DNA from: Chitinophagaceae bacterium
GTDB lineage: Bacteria > Bacteroidota > Bacteroidia > Chitinophagales > Chitinophagaceae
Assembly (NCBI GenBank): GCA_019454915.1
Contig: JACFNM010000047.1
Span: forward strand, 1 to 16,206
Direction: 5' to 3'
Length of the DNA: 16,206 nucleotides
In this document: positions 1 through 6,945 of the stretch, piece by piece
Position numbering within the stretch: position 1 is the stretch's first letter
Layout of the letters: each line of letters starts with the position of its first letter
Notes under the pieces: generated by a model
What the model was told of the DNA's origin: nothing
The model's database searches: none
What the model saw: only the letters and a program-made list of their open reading frames with translations
Program-made: the position numbers and the translations under genes

Positions 1-246
1 AAAAAACTGTGCCTGTTCATCAGAAGCCAGAGAAACCAGTAACTGATATCCACCAGCCCATTGGTCTGTATTTGTTATACCTGCATATTCAGCAGTTGTG
101 AACAATTTATCCAACTGACTGGGTTTCAGACCCGTTATCCTTGTTTTGTCTGTATTCAATTCTTCAAAACTCTTGGTACAGGAAGATGCCAGAACAAAGG
201 CGCCTAAAAGAGAAAAGAGATAAATACCTTTATTGATTGATTTCAT
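1..246 (-). CDS. SusD/RagB-like outer-membrane lipoprotein, N-terminal part (cut by window edge)
   Basis: The 82 codons present encode the N-terminus of a protein that starts MKSINKGIYLFSLLGAFVLA and continues to a lipobox-like ASSC, so it is probably lipidated and carried to the outer-membrane surface. After the cysteine comes a short polar stretch with FEELNTDKTRIT, which resembles the start of SusD-family proteins (typically 'C..FEE.N.DP'). SusD proteins cap the SusC channel and bind the incoming glycan or peptide. The gene lies 23 bp downstream of a SusC-type receptor on the same strand, the standard order, and the two are surely co-transcribed. The ATG at 246 is the only start that gives a full signal peptide. 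The rest lies outside the window, so the ligand and the subfamily (SusD or SusD-like 2) cannot be judged. The family call leans heavily on the neighbour. Confidence 0.85.
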   Translation of the reverse strand, partial: MKSINKGIYLFSLLGAFVLASSCTKSFEELNTDKTRITGLKPSQLDKLFTTAEYAGITNTDQWAGGYQLLVSLASDEQAQFF

Positions 247-269
247 ATGATTCGTTCTTTTCTGCATAA

Positions 270-3200
270 TTAAAAGTTCAGGTTAAGATTAAGTCCGTAA
301 TTGCTCGAAAACGGAAGGCTGAAGGATTCTATTCCTATTCCTGCCGAACCGGTATTCATTACCATTTCAGGATCAAAGCCATGAGTATCATTTCTGAAGA
401 ACATGATGTTTCGTCCGGTGAGAGAAATGGTAGCTCCCTTGATAAAGCGTGTTCTTTGCAGTGTATTTTGCGAAAAGTTATAGCTTAACACGACTTCTCT
501 CAATCTGATATTAGAAGCGCTGTAGGTGAAAACTTCACCCACCGGGGTATTTCTTCCTCCAATAGCTAACCAATATTCTTCAGCGGTAACAGTGGTTGTA
601 TTTTTTGACCCATCAGCCTTTACTCCGTCTACCACGAAGCCGTCTCTTCCCTTTAGGGTTTCGGCTGCAAAACCATCTCCGTAAATATTGGCATCTGTAA
701 AGGAAGATATCATCCCGCCCATTCTCGCAGTAATCAGAAAGCTCAGAGAGAATTGTTTATAATCGAATTGATTTCCTATCCCACCATTCCATTTAGGACG
801 GCTGTTCCCGATATAAACGGTTTGCCCGGCTGAAACACGCGGAATACCATCATCTCTTACGATTATGTTCCCGTTATTATCCCGCTCAAATCCCCTGCTA
901 TACATCTCACCAAAGGGCCTGCCCTCAACCACAAGTACCCGATTCATAAATCCGTCGCCTCCTAAATAGTATTGAGGAGACTTGGGTGAAAGTGAAATGA
1001 CTTTATTATTATTCTTTGCGTAGTTCAGATTAAAACTCCACCTGAAGTTCTCGTTTTGTACAGGAACTACATCCAAAGTAATTTCAATACCGGTATTCTG
1101 AACATTACCCGCATTGATGAACTTGCTGGAGTATCCCGAAGCAGGAGGAGTGGCTACATTGATTAACTGATTTTTGGAATTGGTTTTATAAAAAGTAATT
1201 CCGGCATTGAGTCTGTTATGGAATAATCCAAAGTCAATGCCATATTCCTGGGAAGTAGTGATTTCCGGCTTTAACGTATCAACCGGATTGGTTTGACTCT
1301 TCGCTACTCCGCCACCGGGAGTGATTGAATAATACTCTTTCGTTTGGAACGGCGCCGGGTCAATACCGGTTTGTGCTATCGAGCCTCTTAATTTGAGCAG
1401 GCTGATGAAGTCGGGCATCTGAACCATGTCTGAGATAACGGCTGTTAAACCGGCCGATCCAAAAAAGTAGGACCAGTTGGTTTTAGGTAATGCAGAAGAC
1501 CAGTCATTCCTGCCGGTTACACTTAATACCAGGAACTTGTTATAGCTAAAGTCTGCACTGCCGTACACCGATTGTTTTTCATAGGTATAATAATCCTCTA
1601 CGGATGCCAGCTTACCTGACTGTGCATTATTCAAAGTAAAAATATTCTCATTGACCAATGCACTTGCCGTACTGTTTAATGAATTATACGACCGTGTTTT
1701 GCTGGCAGCCCCGGCATTGGCATGGATGTCGAAACTTCCGAGATTGGCAGAATAGGTTAACAATAAGTCGTTGTTTACCTCGGTGTAGGTGTTGTTATTC
1801 GTATTAAAATAGCCATCTTCTGCAATTACATAGGTATTGCGGAAGCGGCGTTCTTCGTTGAAATTGTTACTCCGGTTCAAACCCGTCCGCCCCATCAAAC
1901 TCAGATTCGGAAGGAATTTATATGTCAGTGAAGCCATGCCTTTTACACTGTTTCCATTAGCCAGGTTGGATATATTATTTTTTACCCAGTAGGGATTTTC
2001 ACCACCATTGGAGCCCGGACGCCAATAATTCTGCAACAGTTGCTTATTTTCATTATAGTACTGGTAATGATCTTTAATATAATCAACGCTGATGTTTGTG
2101 GGCAGACGAATGATCTGGCGATTGATATTTTCGAAGGACTCACCGGTTTTTATGTAATTATCCTGCTTTTGGTCAAAATAAGTAATCTTGGTATCAAAAG
2201 AGAGTTTACTGGTTAAATCACCGGACACCCTGAAGTTAAAGTTATGCCTCAAAAATTTGTTGTTATCAACAATACCGGTTCCGGCAATATTGGTGTATGA
2301 GAAATAAGCCTGTACTTTTTCCCCGCCGCCGCTTACCGCGATAGTATTGGTATAGGTTTTACCGAGAGAAAAGAAATCATCGTAATTGTTTGGATGAGCC
2401 TTTAAAACGGTGTTAGGATCATCAGCTGGGTCATTACTCCAGTTTTTTACCGTTTGACCGGATATTTTAGTACCCCAGCCTAATTCTGAGTTAGAAATGT
2501 AGTCACCCTTGCTTCCCTGAGAATATTCGTTTTGAAATTCTCTCAGGTTTTTGACTTTATCGCCCTGAAAGCTGCTGTTGAAAGTTATGGCAAGTCCTTT
2601 TCCGGAGGCACCTTTCTTGGTAGTAACGATAATTGCTCCGTTCGCTGCATCGCTACCATAAAGTGCAGATGCTGAAGAACCTTTTAATACGTTCATAGAA
2701 GCAATATCATCCGGGTTGAGACTGCCCAGGTCTCCCGGGATTCCGTCAACGATGACCAACGCGCCACTGCTTTGCGCAATTGACCTGTCGCCTCTGAGGA
2801 CCAGCCGGACACTCGAGCCCACGCCATTGGACGTTCGCACCACGTCCAGTCCGGCTACTCGCCCGGAGAGAGAGTTGGCTACGTTCGTTTCGCGGGCTTT
2901 CGTCATATTGGCCGGCTCAACAGTCTGTGTGGAATAATTCAGACTTTTTTTGGTTTTGGTAACACCGAGGGCTGTCACCACCACCTCACTGAGTTGTTGT
3001 GTTGCACTTGAAATTTCAACGTTTACGTTGTTCTGATTGGCGCCCACCTCTACTTCTTTATCTGCAAAACCTACGTAAGTAATCACCAGGGTTACTTTCG
3101 TAGAGGGTACCGTGAGCGAAAATGTACCATCGGTAGATGTAGTGGTTGCCTGAGTGCTTCCTTTTACAGAAACAGTGGCTCCAACTACTTCAGATTGGTC

Positions 3201-3344
3201 AGTCGCATTAACAACCTTTCCTCTGATTGTTCGGTTTTGTGCAAGTAAAAAAGTGGTCGTGAGTAGTGTCAGGATACAAGATAATAAGATTCTTACCTTA
3301 AGCATAAGCACCAGTTTTACAATTTTGTTACGAAATGGATACAT
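270..3344 (-). CDS. SusC/RagA-family TonB-dependent outer-membrane receptor
   Basis: This is a TonB-dependent transporter of about 1024 residues that would import a glycan or other nutrient across the outer membrane with the SusD-like lipoprotein encoded next. From the chosen start the order is: signal peptide ending LLAQ (about 1-36), a carboxypeptidase-regulatory-like beta-sandwich (about 39-113, with GKVVNA, GATVSVKG, DGTFSL and YVGF), a TonB-box-like segment LSEVVVTALG, the plug domain (about 128-246, with LSGRVAGLDV, IVDGIP, LYGSDAANGAIIVTTKKG), then a long beta-barrel ending in a terminal phenylalanine (LNLNF). There is no STN domain, so sigma/anti-sigma signalling through this receptor is not indicated. 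The frame stays open upstream to 3473, but that stretch is polar and lysine-rich and precedes the signal peptide, so ATG 3344 was chosen; ATG 3305 is a good alternative giving a 23-residue signal. The substrate cannot be read from the sequence. Confidence 0.95.
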   Translation of the reverse strand: MYPFRNKIVKLVLMLKVRILLSCILTLLTTTFLLAQNRTIRGKVVNATDQSEVVGATVSVKGSTQATTTSTDGTFSLTVPSTKVTLVITYVGFADKEVEVGANQNNVNVEISSATQQLSEVVVTALGVTKTKKSLNYSTQTVEPANMTKARETNVANSLSGRVAGLDVVRTSNGVGSSVRLVLRGDRSIAQSSGALVIVDGIPGDLGSLNPDDIASMNVLKGSSASALYGSDAANGAIIVTTKKGASGKGLAITFNSSFQGDKVKNLREFQNEYSQGSKGDYISNSELGWGTKISGQTVKNWSNDPADDPNTVLKAHPNNYDDFFSLGKTYTNTIAVSGGGEKVQAYFSYTNIAGTGIVDNNKFLRHNFNFRVSGDLTSKLSFDTKITYFDQKQDNYIKTGESFENINRQIIRLPTNISVDYIKDHYQYYNENKQLLQNYWRPGSNGGENPYWVKNNISNLANGNSVKGMASLTYKFLPNLSLMGRTGLNRSNNFNEERRFRNTYVIAEDGYFNTNNNTYTEVNNDLLLTYSANLGSFDIHANAGAASKTRSYNSLNSTASALVNENIFTLNNAQSGKLASVEDYYTYEKQSVYGSADFSYNKFLVLSVTGRNDWSSALPKTNWSYFFGSAGLTAVISDMVQMPDFISLLKLRGSIAQTGIDPAPFQTKEYYSITPGGGVAKSQTNPVDTLKPEITTSQEYGIDFGLFHNRLNAGITFYKTNSKNQLINVATPPASGYSSKFINAGNVQNTGIEITLDVVPVQNENFRWSFNLNYAKNNNKVISLSPKSPQYYLGGDGFMNRVLVVEGRPFGEMYSRGFERDNNGNIIVRDDGIPRVSAGQTVYIGNSRPKWNGGIGNQFDYKQFSLSFLITARMGGMISSFTDANIYGDGFAAETLKGRDGFVVDGVKADGSKNTTTVTAEEYWLAIGGRNTPVGEVFTYSASNIRLREVVLSYNFSQNTLQRTRFIKGATISLTGRNIMFFRNDTHGFDPEMVMNTGSAGIGIESFSLPFSSNYGLNLNLNF

Positions 3345-3669
3345 AATATTACTAAATAAAAATATCTTTTGATAATTTTCACATTTATTTTTGATATTTT
3401 TTTTGGGCTTATGGGTAACAAATACTATGGAAGATTCGTAGAGTATTATAAAAGAAGCCTGATCTACGGCCATTTAATCCATTAGTAATCAATTGAGATA
3501 AAACCACTTCGCCGTTAGCAATCAAAGAAACAAAAGACTTTATTTAATGTTTCGGAGTTGAAATGTGTGAGTCGTTATTAAAAAATATTTGATATGAATG
3601 ATTTTAATGATCCGGGCAAAGCAAAAAAGCTAATTTTGAGTCTTGCTTAAAATTTTGAAATTACTCGTT
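3345..3669. other. Intergenic stretch upstream of susC, no gene seen
   Basis: This AT-rich stretch separates the start of the SusC gene (minus strand) from the pseudogene remnant (plus strand). It should hold the susCD promoter, but I find no exact match to the Bacteroidota TTG / TAnnTTTG promoter on the minus strand; the nearest is TAGTATTTG around 3427-3435, which has one extra base. A 9-bp inverted repeat of A and T only (TTAAAATTT at 3647-3655, AAATTTTAA at 3673-3681) lies at the right end and overlaps the pseudogene start. No tRNA, riboswitch or sigma/anti-sigma gene is visible. Confidence 0.5.
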
Positions 3670-3993
3670 ATGAAATTTTAAATCTATGGATTACTACTGA
3701 TAATTGCTGGCTTCACCTGCTTTGAGTCAAAGTCTCAGGGAGTTGTCAAAAAAGGTTTTATCGTTTTGGATAATGGAGATAGTTTACATGGTTAGATAGA
3801 TTATCGAAACTGGTTCAAAAACCCTGCGAGTATCAGATTCAGGGGCAAATCAGAGACAGAACGGTTCCTGGTTTTTGATAAATCTGAAATTCAGTTTGTA
3901 GATGTCGAAGGTTTGGACAGATATGTCAAGGCTGTAGTCACTAAAGATGAAAGACCTGTTGCAATCGGTGATTTGATCCCCTTCCGTTTTTGA
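3670..3993 (+). pseudogene. Remnant of a small secreted Bacteroidota protein gene, two in-frame stops
   Basis: Reading from ATG 3670, one frame gives a coherent protein of 107 codons interrupted by TAA at 3679-3681 and TAG at 3793-3795, ending at TGA 3991-3993. The first part is a hydrophobic leader (GLLLIIAGFTCFESKSQ). It is followed by KKGFIVLDNGDSLHG, a stop, then IDYRNWFKNPASIRFR and FVDVEGLDRYVKAVV. The pattern 'GYIV..NGDT..GYIDYR.W..NP..I.F' is one I associate with a family of uncharacterised secreted Bacteroidota proteins of several hundred residues, so this looks like a truncated, decaying copy. The TAG lies where the family usually has an aromatic or polar residue, so one base change could explain it. 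The family match is from memory and the function is unknown. No mobile element is seen beside it. Confidence 0.6.
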
Positions 3994-4036
3994 TCTTTAT
4001 TTTTTGTTTTGAACAGATGAGGAATCTGTAACTTAG

Positions 4037-4117
4037 TTGACCGATAGTTTCGGAAAATGGATTCCGGATATTGCCCGAAACTTTAATGTGAACACAGTTC
4101 TCCTATTCAATTTTTAA
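4037..4117 (+). pseudogene. Possible C-terminal coding remnant
   Basis: In a different frame from the remnant just upstream, an uninterrupted run of 26 codons after a TAG (4034-4036) reads LTDSFGKWIPDIARNFNVN and then TVLLFNF before TAA. It looks like the end of a real protein and has no start codon of its own. It may be the frameshifted 3' end of the same decayed gene, with the middle deleted, or part of another gene. It ends 8 bp before the oxidoreductase start. The evidence is only the protein-like composition, so confidence is low. Confidence 0.25.
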
Positions 4118-4125
4118 TTTTTTGT

Positions 4126-5259
4126 ATGGATTTTCTTTCTTTAAACAGAAGACAGTTTATTAAGAATAGTTCGAAGGCTGCGGCGGGTATGGCGCTCACG
4201 GCATCACTGGCGCATCCGGACATTACTACGACACCGAAAGCAGCGAAACTCAGATTTTCCGTAATAGGTATCAACCACGGACATATATACGGTATGACGG
4301 ATGCCGTAACAAGGGGAGGAGGTCAACTGGTGTCATTCTACGCTAAGGAGGCTGATTTGGCGGCAGCATTTGTAAAAAAATATCCTTTCGTAAAACAAGT
4401 TAAATCTGAAAAGGAAATCCTGGAGGACAATTCCATTCAATTAATCCTCAGTTCCGGAATTCCTGTTGACCGGGCACCATTGGGAATAGAAGTGATGAAA
4501 CATGGCAAGGATTATCTTGTAGATAAGCCGGGTATCATCACCCTTGAGCAGTTGGCTGAAGTGCGGAAAGTACAAAAGGAAACGAAGCGTATTTACTCTA
4601 TTATGTATAGTGAACGCTTAGAGAATAAAGCAACGGTTAGAGCGGGAGAGATGATTAAAGAAGGGGTAATTGGTAATGTCATTCAGACTATTGGTTTAGG
4701 TCCCCACCGGATGAGTCCTGCTTCCAGACCCGCATGGTTTTTTGATAAGAAATATTATGGCGGGATTATTACAGATATAGGATCTCACCAGTTTGACCAG
4801 TTCCTATTTTTTACGGGGTCAACGGTTGCCGAAGTGGTGTGTTCGCAAATCGCCAATGTTCATTTTCCTCAATACCCGGAATTTGAAGATTTTGGTGACG
4901 TGATGATGAAAGGTAATCAGGGAGCCGGTTATTTACGGGTGGACTGGTTTACACCGGATGGCTTGAACTCCTGGGGAGATGGCAGGCTGACCATCTTAGG
5001 AACAGAAGGATATATCGAGATTCGGAAGAATATTGATATTGCTACTGATCACCCGGGCGGAAGCCACCTGTATCTTGTTAATCAAAAAGAGACACGCTAT
5101 ATAGATTGTAGTAAGGGAACTTTACCCTTTGGCGGGCAATTCGTTGATGATGTATTAAACAGAACCGAAACCGCTATGACCCAGGAACACTGCTTCTTAG
5201 CCACGGAACTGGCATTGAAAGCGCAAAAATATGCTTCCCGCCTGAACGTTAGGAAATAA
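4126..5259 (+). CDS. Gfo/Idh/MocA-family oxidoreductase, exported (Tat-like signal)
   Basis: The 377-residue product is predicted to be a secreted NAD(P)-dependent sugar oxidoreductase. The N-terminus has a twin-arginine-like signal: NRRQFIKNSSKAAAGMALTA (residues 7-26) followed by SLAHPD. Folded, cofactor-loaded export by Tat is usual for this family in Bacteroidota. A Rossmann fold begins at LRFSVIGINHGH (42-53), where HGH replaces part of the usual GxGxxG loop. DKP at 133-135 corresponds to the conserved E/DKP lysine motif, and DIGSHQFDQFLFF (217-229) carries the histidine at the catalytic position of the family. The C-terminal domain has GTEGYIEIR (292-300), typical of the substrate-side beta-sheet. 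Length is normal. The gene stands alone, with decayed DNA upstream and a gap of about 490 bp downstream. Family members oxidise, reduce or hydrolyse sugars through 3-keto intermediates; the substrate here is unknown. Confidence 0.9.
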   Translation: MDFLSLNRRQFIKNSSKAAAGMALTASLAHPDITTTPKAAKLRFSVIGINHGHIYGMTDAVTRGGGQLVSFYAKEADLAAAFVKKYPFVKQVKSEKEILEDNSIQLILSSGIPVDRAPLGIEVMKHGKDYLVDKPGIITLEQLAEVRKVQKETKRIYSIMYSERLENKATVRAGEMIKEGVIGNVIQTIGLGPHRMSPASRPAWFFDKKYYGGIITDIGSHQFDQFLFFTGSTVAEVVCSQIANVHFPQYPEFEDFGDVMMKGNQGAGYLRVDWFTPDGLNSWGDGRLTILGTEGYIEIRKNIDIATDHPGGSHLYLVNQKETRYIDCSKGTLPFGGQFVDDVLNRTETAMTQEHCFLATELALKAQKYASRLNVRK

Positions 5260-5279
5260 GCCTGTAGTGATGGGCATAA

Positions 5280-5310
5280 AAGGCTGCTTAACTGCTGAAA
5301 TTATAGCCTT
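5280..5310. terminator. Inverted repeat just after the oxidoreductase gene
   Basis: AAGGCT (5280-5285) and AGCCTT (5305-5310) form a 6-bp perfect stem with a 19-nt loop, 20 bp after the TAA of the Gfo/Idh/MocA gene. There is no clear T-run after it on the plus strand, so termination by this hairpin is only a possibility. Confidence 0.3.
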
Positions 5311-5335
5311 CTAATCGGAACCAAAGTGATGATAA

Positions 5336-5378
5336 AGGCTACTATAAACAATTACCTGTTTTTTATAGATGAAAGCCT
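5336..5378. repeat. Two-part inverted repeat, possible terminator between convergent genes
   Basis: An inner pair CTATAAA (5342-5348) and TTTATAG (5362-5368) with a 13-nt loop is nested inside an outer pair AGGCT (5336-5340) and AGCCT (5374-5378), giving one interrupted hairpin. The AGGCT/AGCCT arms repeat those of the hairpin 30 bp upstream. It lies downstream of two convergent genes, which suits a transcription end. Confidence 0.35.
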
Positions 5379-5749
5379 AATCAGTTATTAGATCTCAACA
5401 ATTGCTCCTTTAGCCCACATTGTAGTTAGATAGGCGGAAGTTCTTTGTGGAAGCCGTTTCCATTTTTTTTGACTTTATAAAGATGAATCCAACACCCCCC
5501 CGTGTCACTACAAAGCCCGTAAAGGCTAAATCTTGCGCATATTTGAAAATTAATTTTTCAAAAAAATCGTTTATGTAAAGCAAACTGCTTTCAAGGGTAA
5601 GTATTCACTATCTGAAGGCGGCTGTTTAGCATATTTTTAGCAATTCAAAGGTGATGATCTGCAATGTGGGTTAGCAAGCTGCTCCCGACCTCGGCCGGAA
5701 ACCCGCGAATCAAAAGATAATCATCAAACCCTCTATCAATTCTGTAACC

Positions 5750-6889
5750 CTACTTCATTTTAGTTCTCAAAAACTGTTTGCTCAGATATCTTCGTACGGG
5801 AATATCATATAGTTTCAGGCATGCGTAAGCCAGAATAAAACTACCTATGAACACACCAACCACTCCGGGTAATGATTGCTGAAAAGTCAGATCATGATTT
5901 TTCACCCAGGCATAATACCAGTAGATGAACGGATAATGAACCATGTATAAGGGATAGGACAGATCGCCAAGAAACATACATGCCCGGGTCAGAAAGGTCC
6001 CGATGTTTTTTTCGGAGGCGCCGAGATAAACGATCACGGGAAATACGATAATCGAACAAATCGTATCATATAATCCATTCATCCATAAATGCTCAGCTCC
6101 TCCCACGCGCGGCATAGACAGCAAAACGATTAATACAAAAGCGCCTATCCAAAAACTACCTTTGACATGAACCGGTTTGAACAAACGGAACAGAAGTAAT
6201 CCTGCCGAAAAAGAAAACAGTAAACGGAAAATTCCTCCGCGAAATTCTGTTGTCGTCAGCGAATATCCCACACAGATATCACCAAGCGGGCCGGCTATGG
6301 CAAAGTAAGCGAGCCCCACCCCTGCAATCAGAACGAATAGGGACAATAACCGGGTAGGCAGCCTTCGTAAGAATAAGGCATAAAGTATATTACCGATATA
6401 TTCAAAAAACAATGACCAGCTTGGTCCATTCAACGGAAACATTTCTCCCAACCCGCGGATCTCGGTACCTGGTGTTGCCGGAATCAGTAACGCGCTCAAC
6501 AGGGTTGCGAGAAGCAGGGTCATCAGACTAATCTTCGATACATCCCAGACATTGCTTACCTGTACATAAAAAAGAACCGCGCCGATTACCGAACCCATGA
6601 CCACCATAGGATGTAGTCTGATTATTCTCCGTTTAAAAAAATCCCTCATCTTCATTTGCTTCCATCGATCGTCGTAAGCATAGGCTACCACAAAACCGGA
6701 CAGGATAAAGAAAAAATCAACAGCAAGATAACCGTGATTAATTCTCTGATCCAGATGACTGGTTGCAAATGCTTCAAAAATGTGAAAGATAACTACGATG
6801 ATGGCTGCAACTCCCCGCAATCCGTTGAGCACCTCATAATGAGGTTTCGAATCAGAATAAGCCGTGTCAGCCAAACGGGTATTTAACAT
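5750..6889 (-). CDS. Acyltransferase-3 (OafA/NodX-type) integral membrane protein
   Basis: The 379-residue product is a multi-pass inner-membrane acyltransferase of the family that O-acetylates surface sugars, lipopolysaccharide or secreted metabolites. Visible family motifs are NGLRGVAAI with the conserved histidine at 36 (VIFHIF), FFFILSGFV (59-67), RRIIRLHP (87-94), GPSWSLFFE (155-163) and LSYPLYMVHYP (310-320). About ten hydrophobic segments are spread over the whole length, as expected, and no SGNH hydrolase domain is attached. ATG 6889 is used; an in-frame TTG two codons earlier is less likely. An imperfect 17-bp duplication places a second, out-of-frame copy of the start region just upstream (see 6883-6906). 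The gene begins 56 bp after the ThuA–dehydrogenase gene on the same strand, so co-transcription is plausible. The acceptor substrate is unknown. Confidence 0.92.
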   Translation of the reverse strand: MLNTRLADTAYSDSKPHYEVLNGLRGVAAIIVVIFHIFEAFATSHLDQRINHGYLAVDFFFILSGFVVAYAYDDRWKQMKMRDFFKRRIIRLHPMVVMGSVIGAVLFYVQVSNVWDVSKISLMTLLLATLLSALLIPATPGTEIRGLGEMFPLNGPSWSLFFEYIGNILYALFLRRLPTRLLSLFVLIAGVGLAYFAIAGPLGDICVGYSLTTTEFRGGIFRLLFSFSAGLLLFRLFKPVHVKGSFWIGAFVLIVLLSMPRVGGAEHLWMNGLYDTICSIIVFPVIVYLGASEKNIGTFLTRACMFLGDLSYPLYMVHYPFIYWYYAWVKNHDLTFQQSLPGVVGVFIGSFILAYACLKLYDIPVRRYLSKQFLRTKMK

Positions 6890-6914
6890 GAACAATTATT
6901 TAACATGAACGAGT
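6881..6914. repeat. 17-bp imperfect tandem duplication at the acyltransferase start
   Basis: Two adjacent 17-bp units (6881-6897 and 6898-6914) share the identical 13-bp core ATTTAACATGAAC and match at 15 of 17 positions. On the minus strand each copy carries GTTCATGTTAAAT, so the start codon of the acyltransferase gene and its flanks are duplicated. Because 17 is not a multiple of three, the upstream ATG is out of frame. Confidence 0.85.
6883..6906 (-). other. Seven-codon upstream ORF overlapping the acyltransferase start
   Basis: The extra ATG made by the tandem duplication opens a frame MLNNCSC followed by TAA. The stop TAA (6883-6885) overlaps the first codons of the acyltransferase gene, in the run ATGTTAA. 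If ribosomes start here they would finish within reach of the true start, so translational coupling or reduced expression is possible. Whether it is translated cannot be told from the sequence. Confidence 0.4.
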
Positions 6915-6945
6915 ATGCGTTGGCAAAATAGGTAAACCATTTAAA

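Larger units (their letters stand above)
5260..5749. other. Intergenic stretch, no recognised gene; two inverted repeats
   Basis: About 490 bp separate the convergent oxidoreductase and acyltransferase genes. The left part holds two inverted repeats (5280-5310 and 5336-5378, listed separately). A run of seven C lies near 5495-5501, and a GC-rich patch near 5683-5707 contrasts with its AT-rich surroundings. Short stretches free of stops exist on both strands (for example about 5430-5625 on the minus strand), but I recognise no protein family in them and find no start with a plausible leader. The stretch could contain decayed coding DNA or an RNA, but nothing supports a specific call. Confidence 0.4.

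Noticed and set aside
2716..2937. Plus-strand ORF inside the SusC gene
   Set aside because: It is antisense to the conserved plug domain, has no recognisable product, and is best explained as a shadow of the receptor frame.
3427..3435. TAGTATTTG as the susC promoter -7 element (minus strand)
   Set aside because: It has three bases instead of two between TA and TTTG, and no TTG element at the expected upstream distance.
3345..3473. N-terminal extension of 43 residues on the SusC-type receptor
   Set aside because: The frame is open but the added residues are polar and lysine-rich and precede a good signal peptide, which would block export. ATG 3344 or 3305 is more likely.
5492..5506. C7 tract as a phase-variable slippage site
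   Set aside because: It lies in DNA without a recognised gene or promoter, so there is nothing for slippage to switch.
5683..5707. GC-rich patch as part of a tRNA or structured RNA
   Set aside because: No cloverleaf arms, anticodon loop or CCA-like end could be traced; only very short stems form.
6890..6895. TTG at 6895 as the acyltransferase start
   Set aside because: It adds only two residues and an ATG lies two codons later in the same frame.
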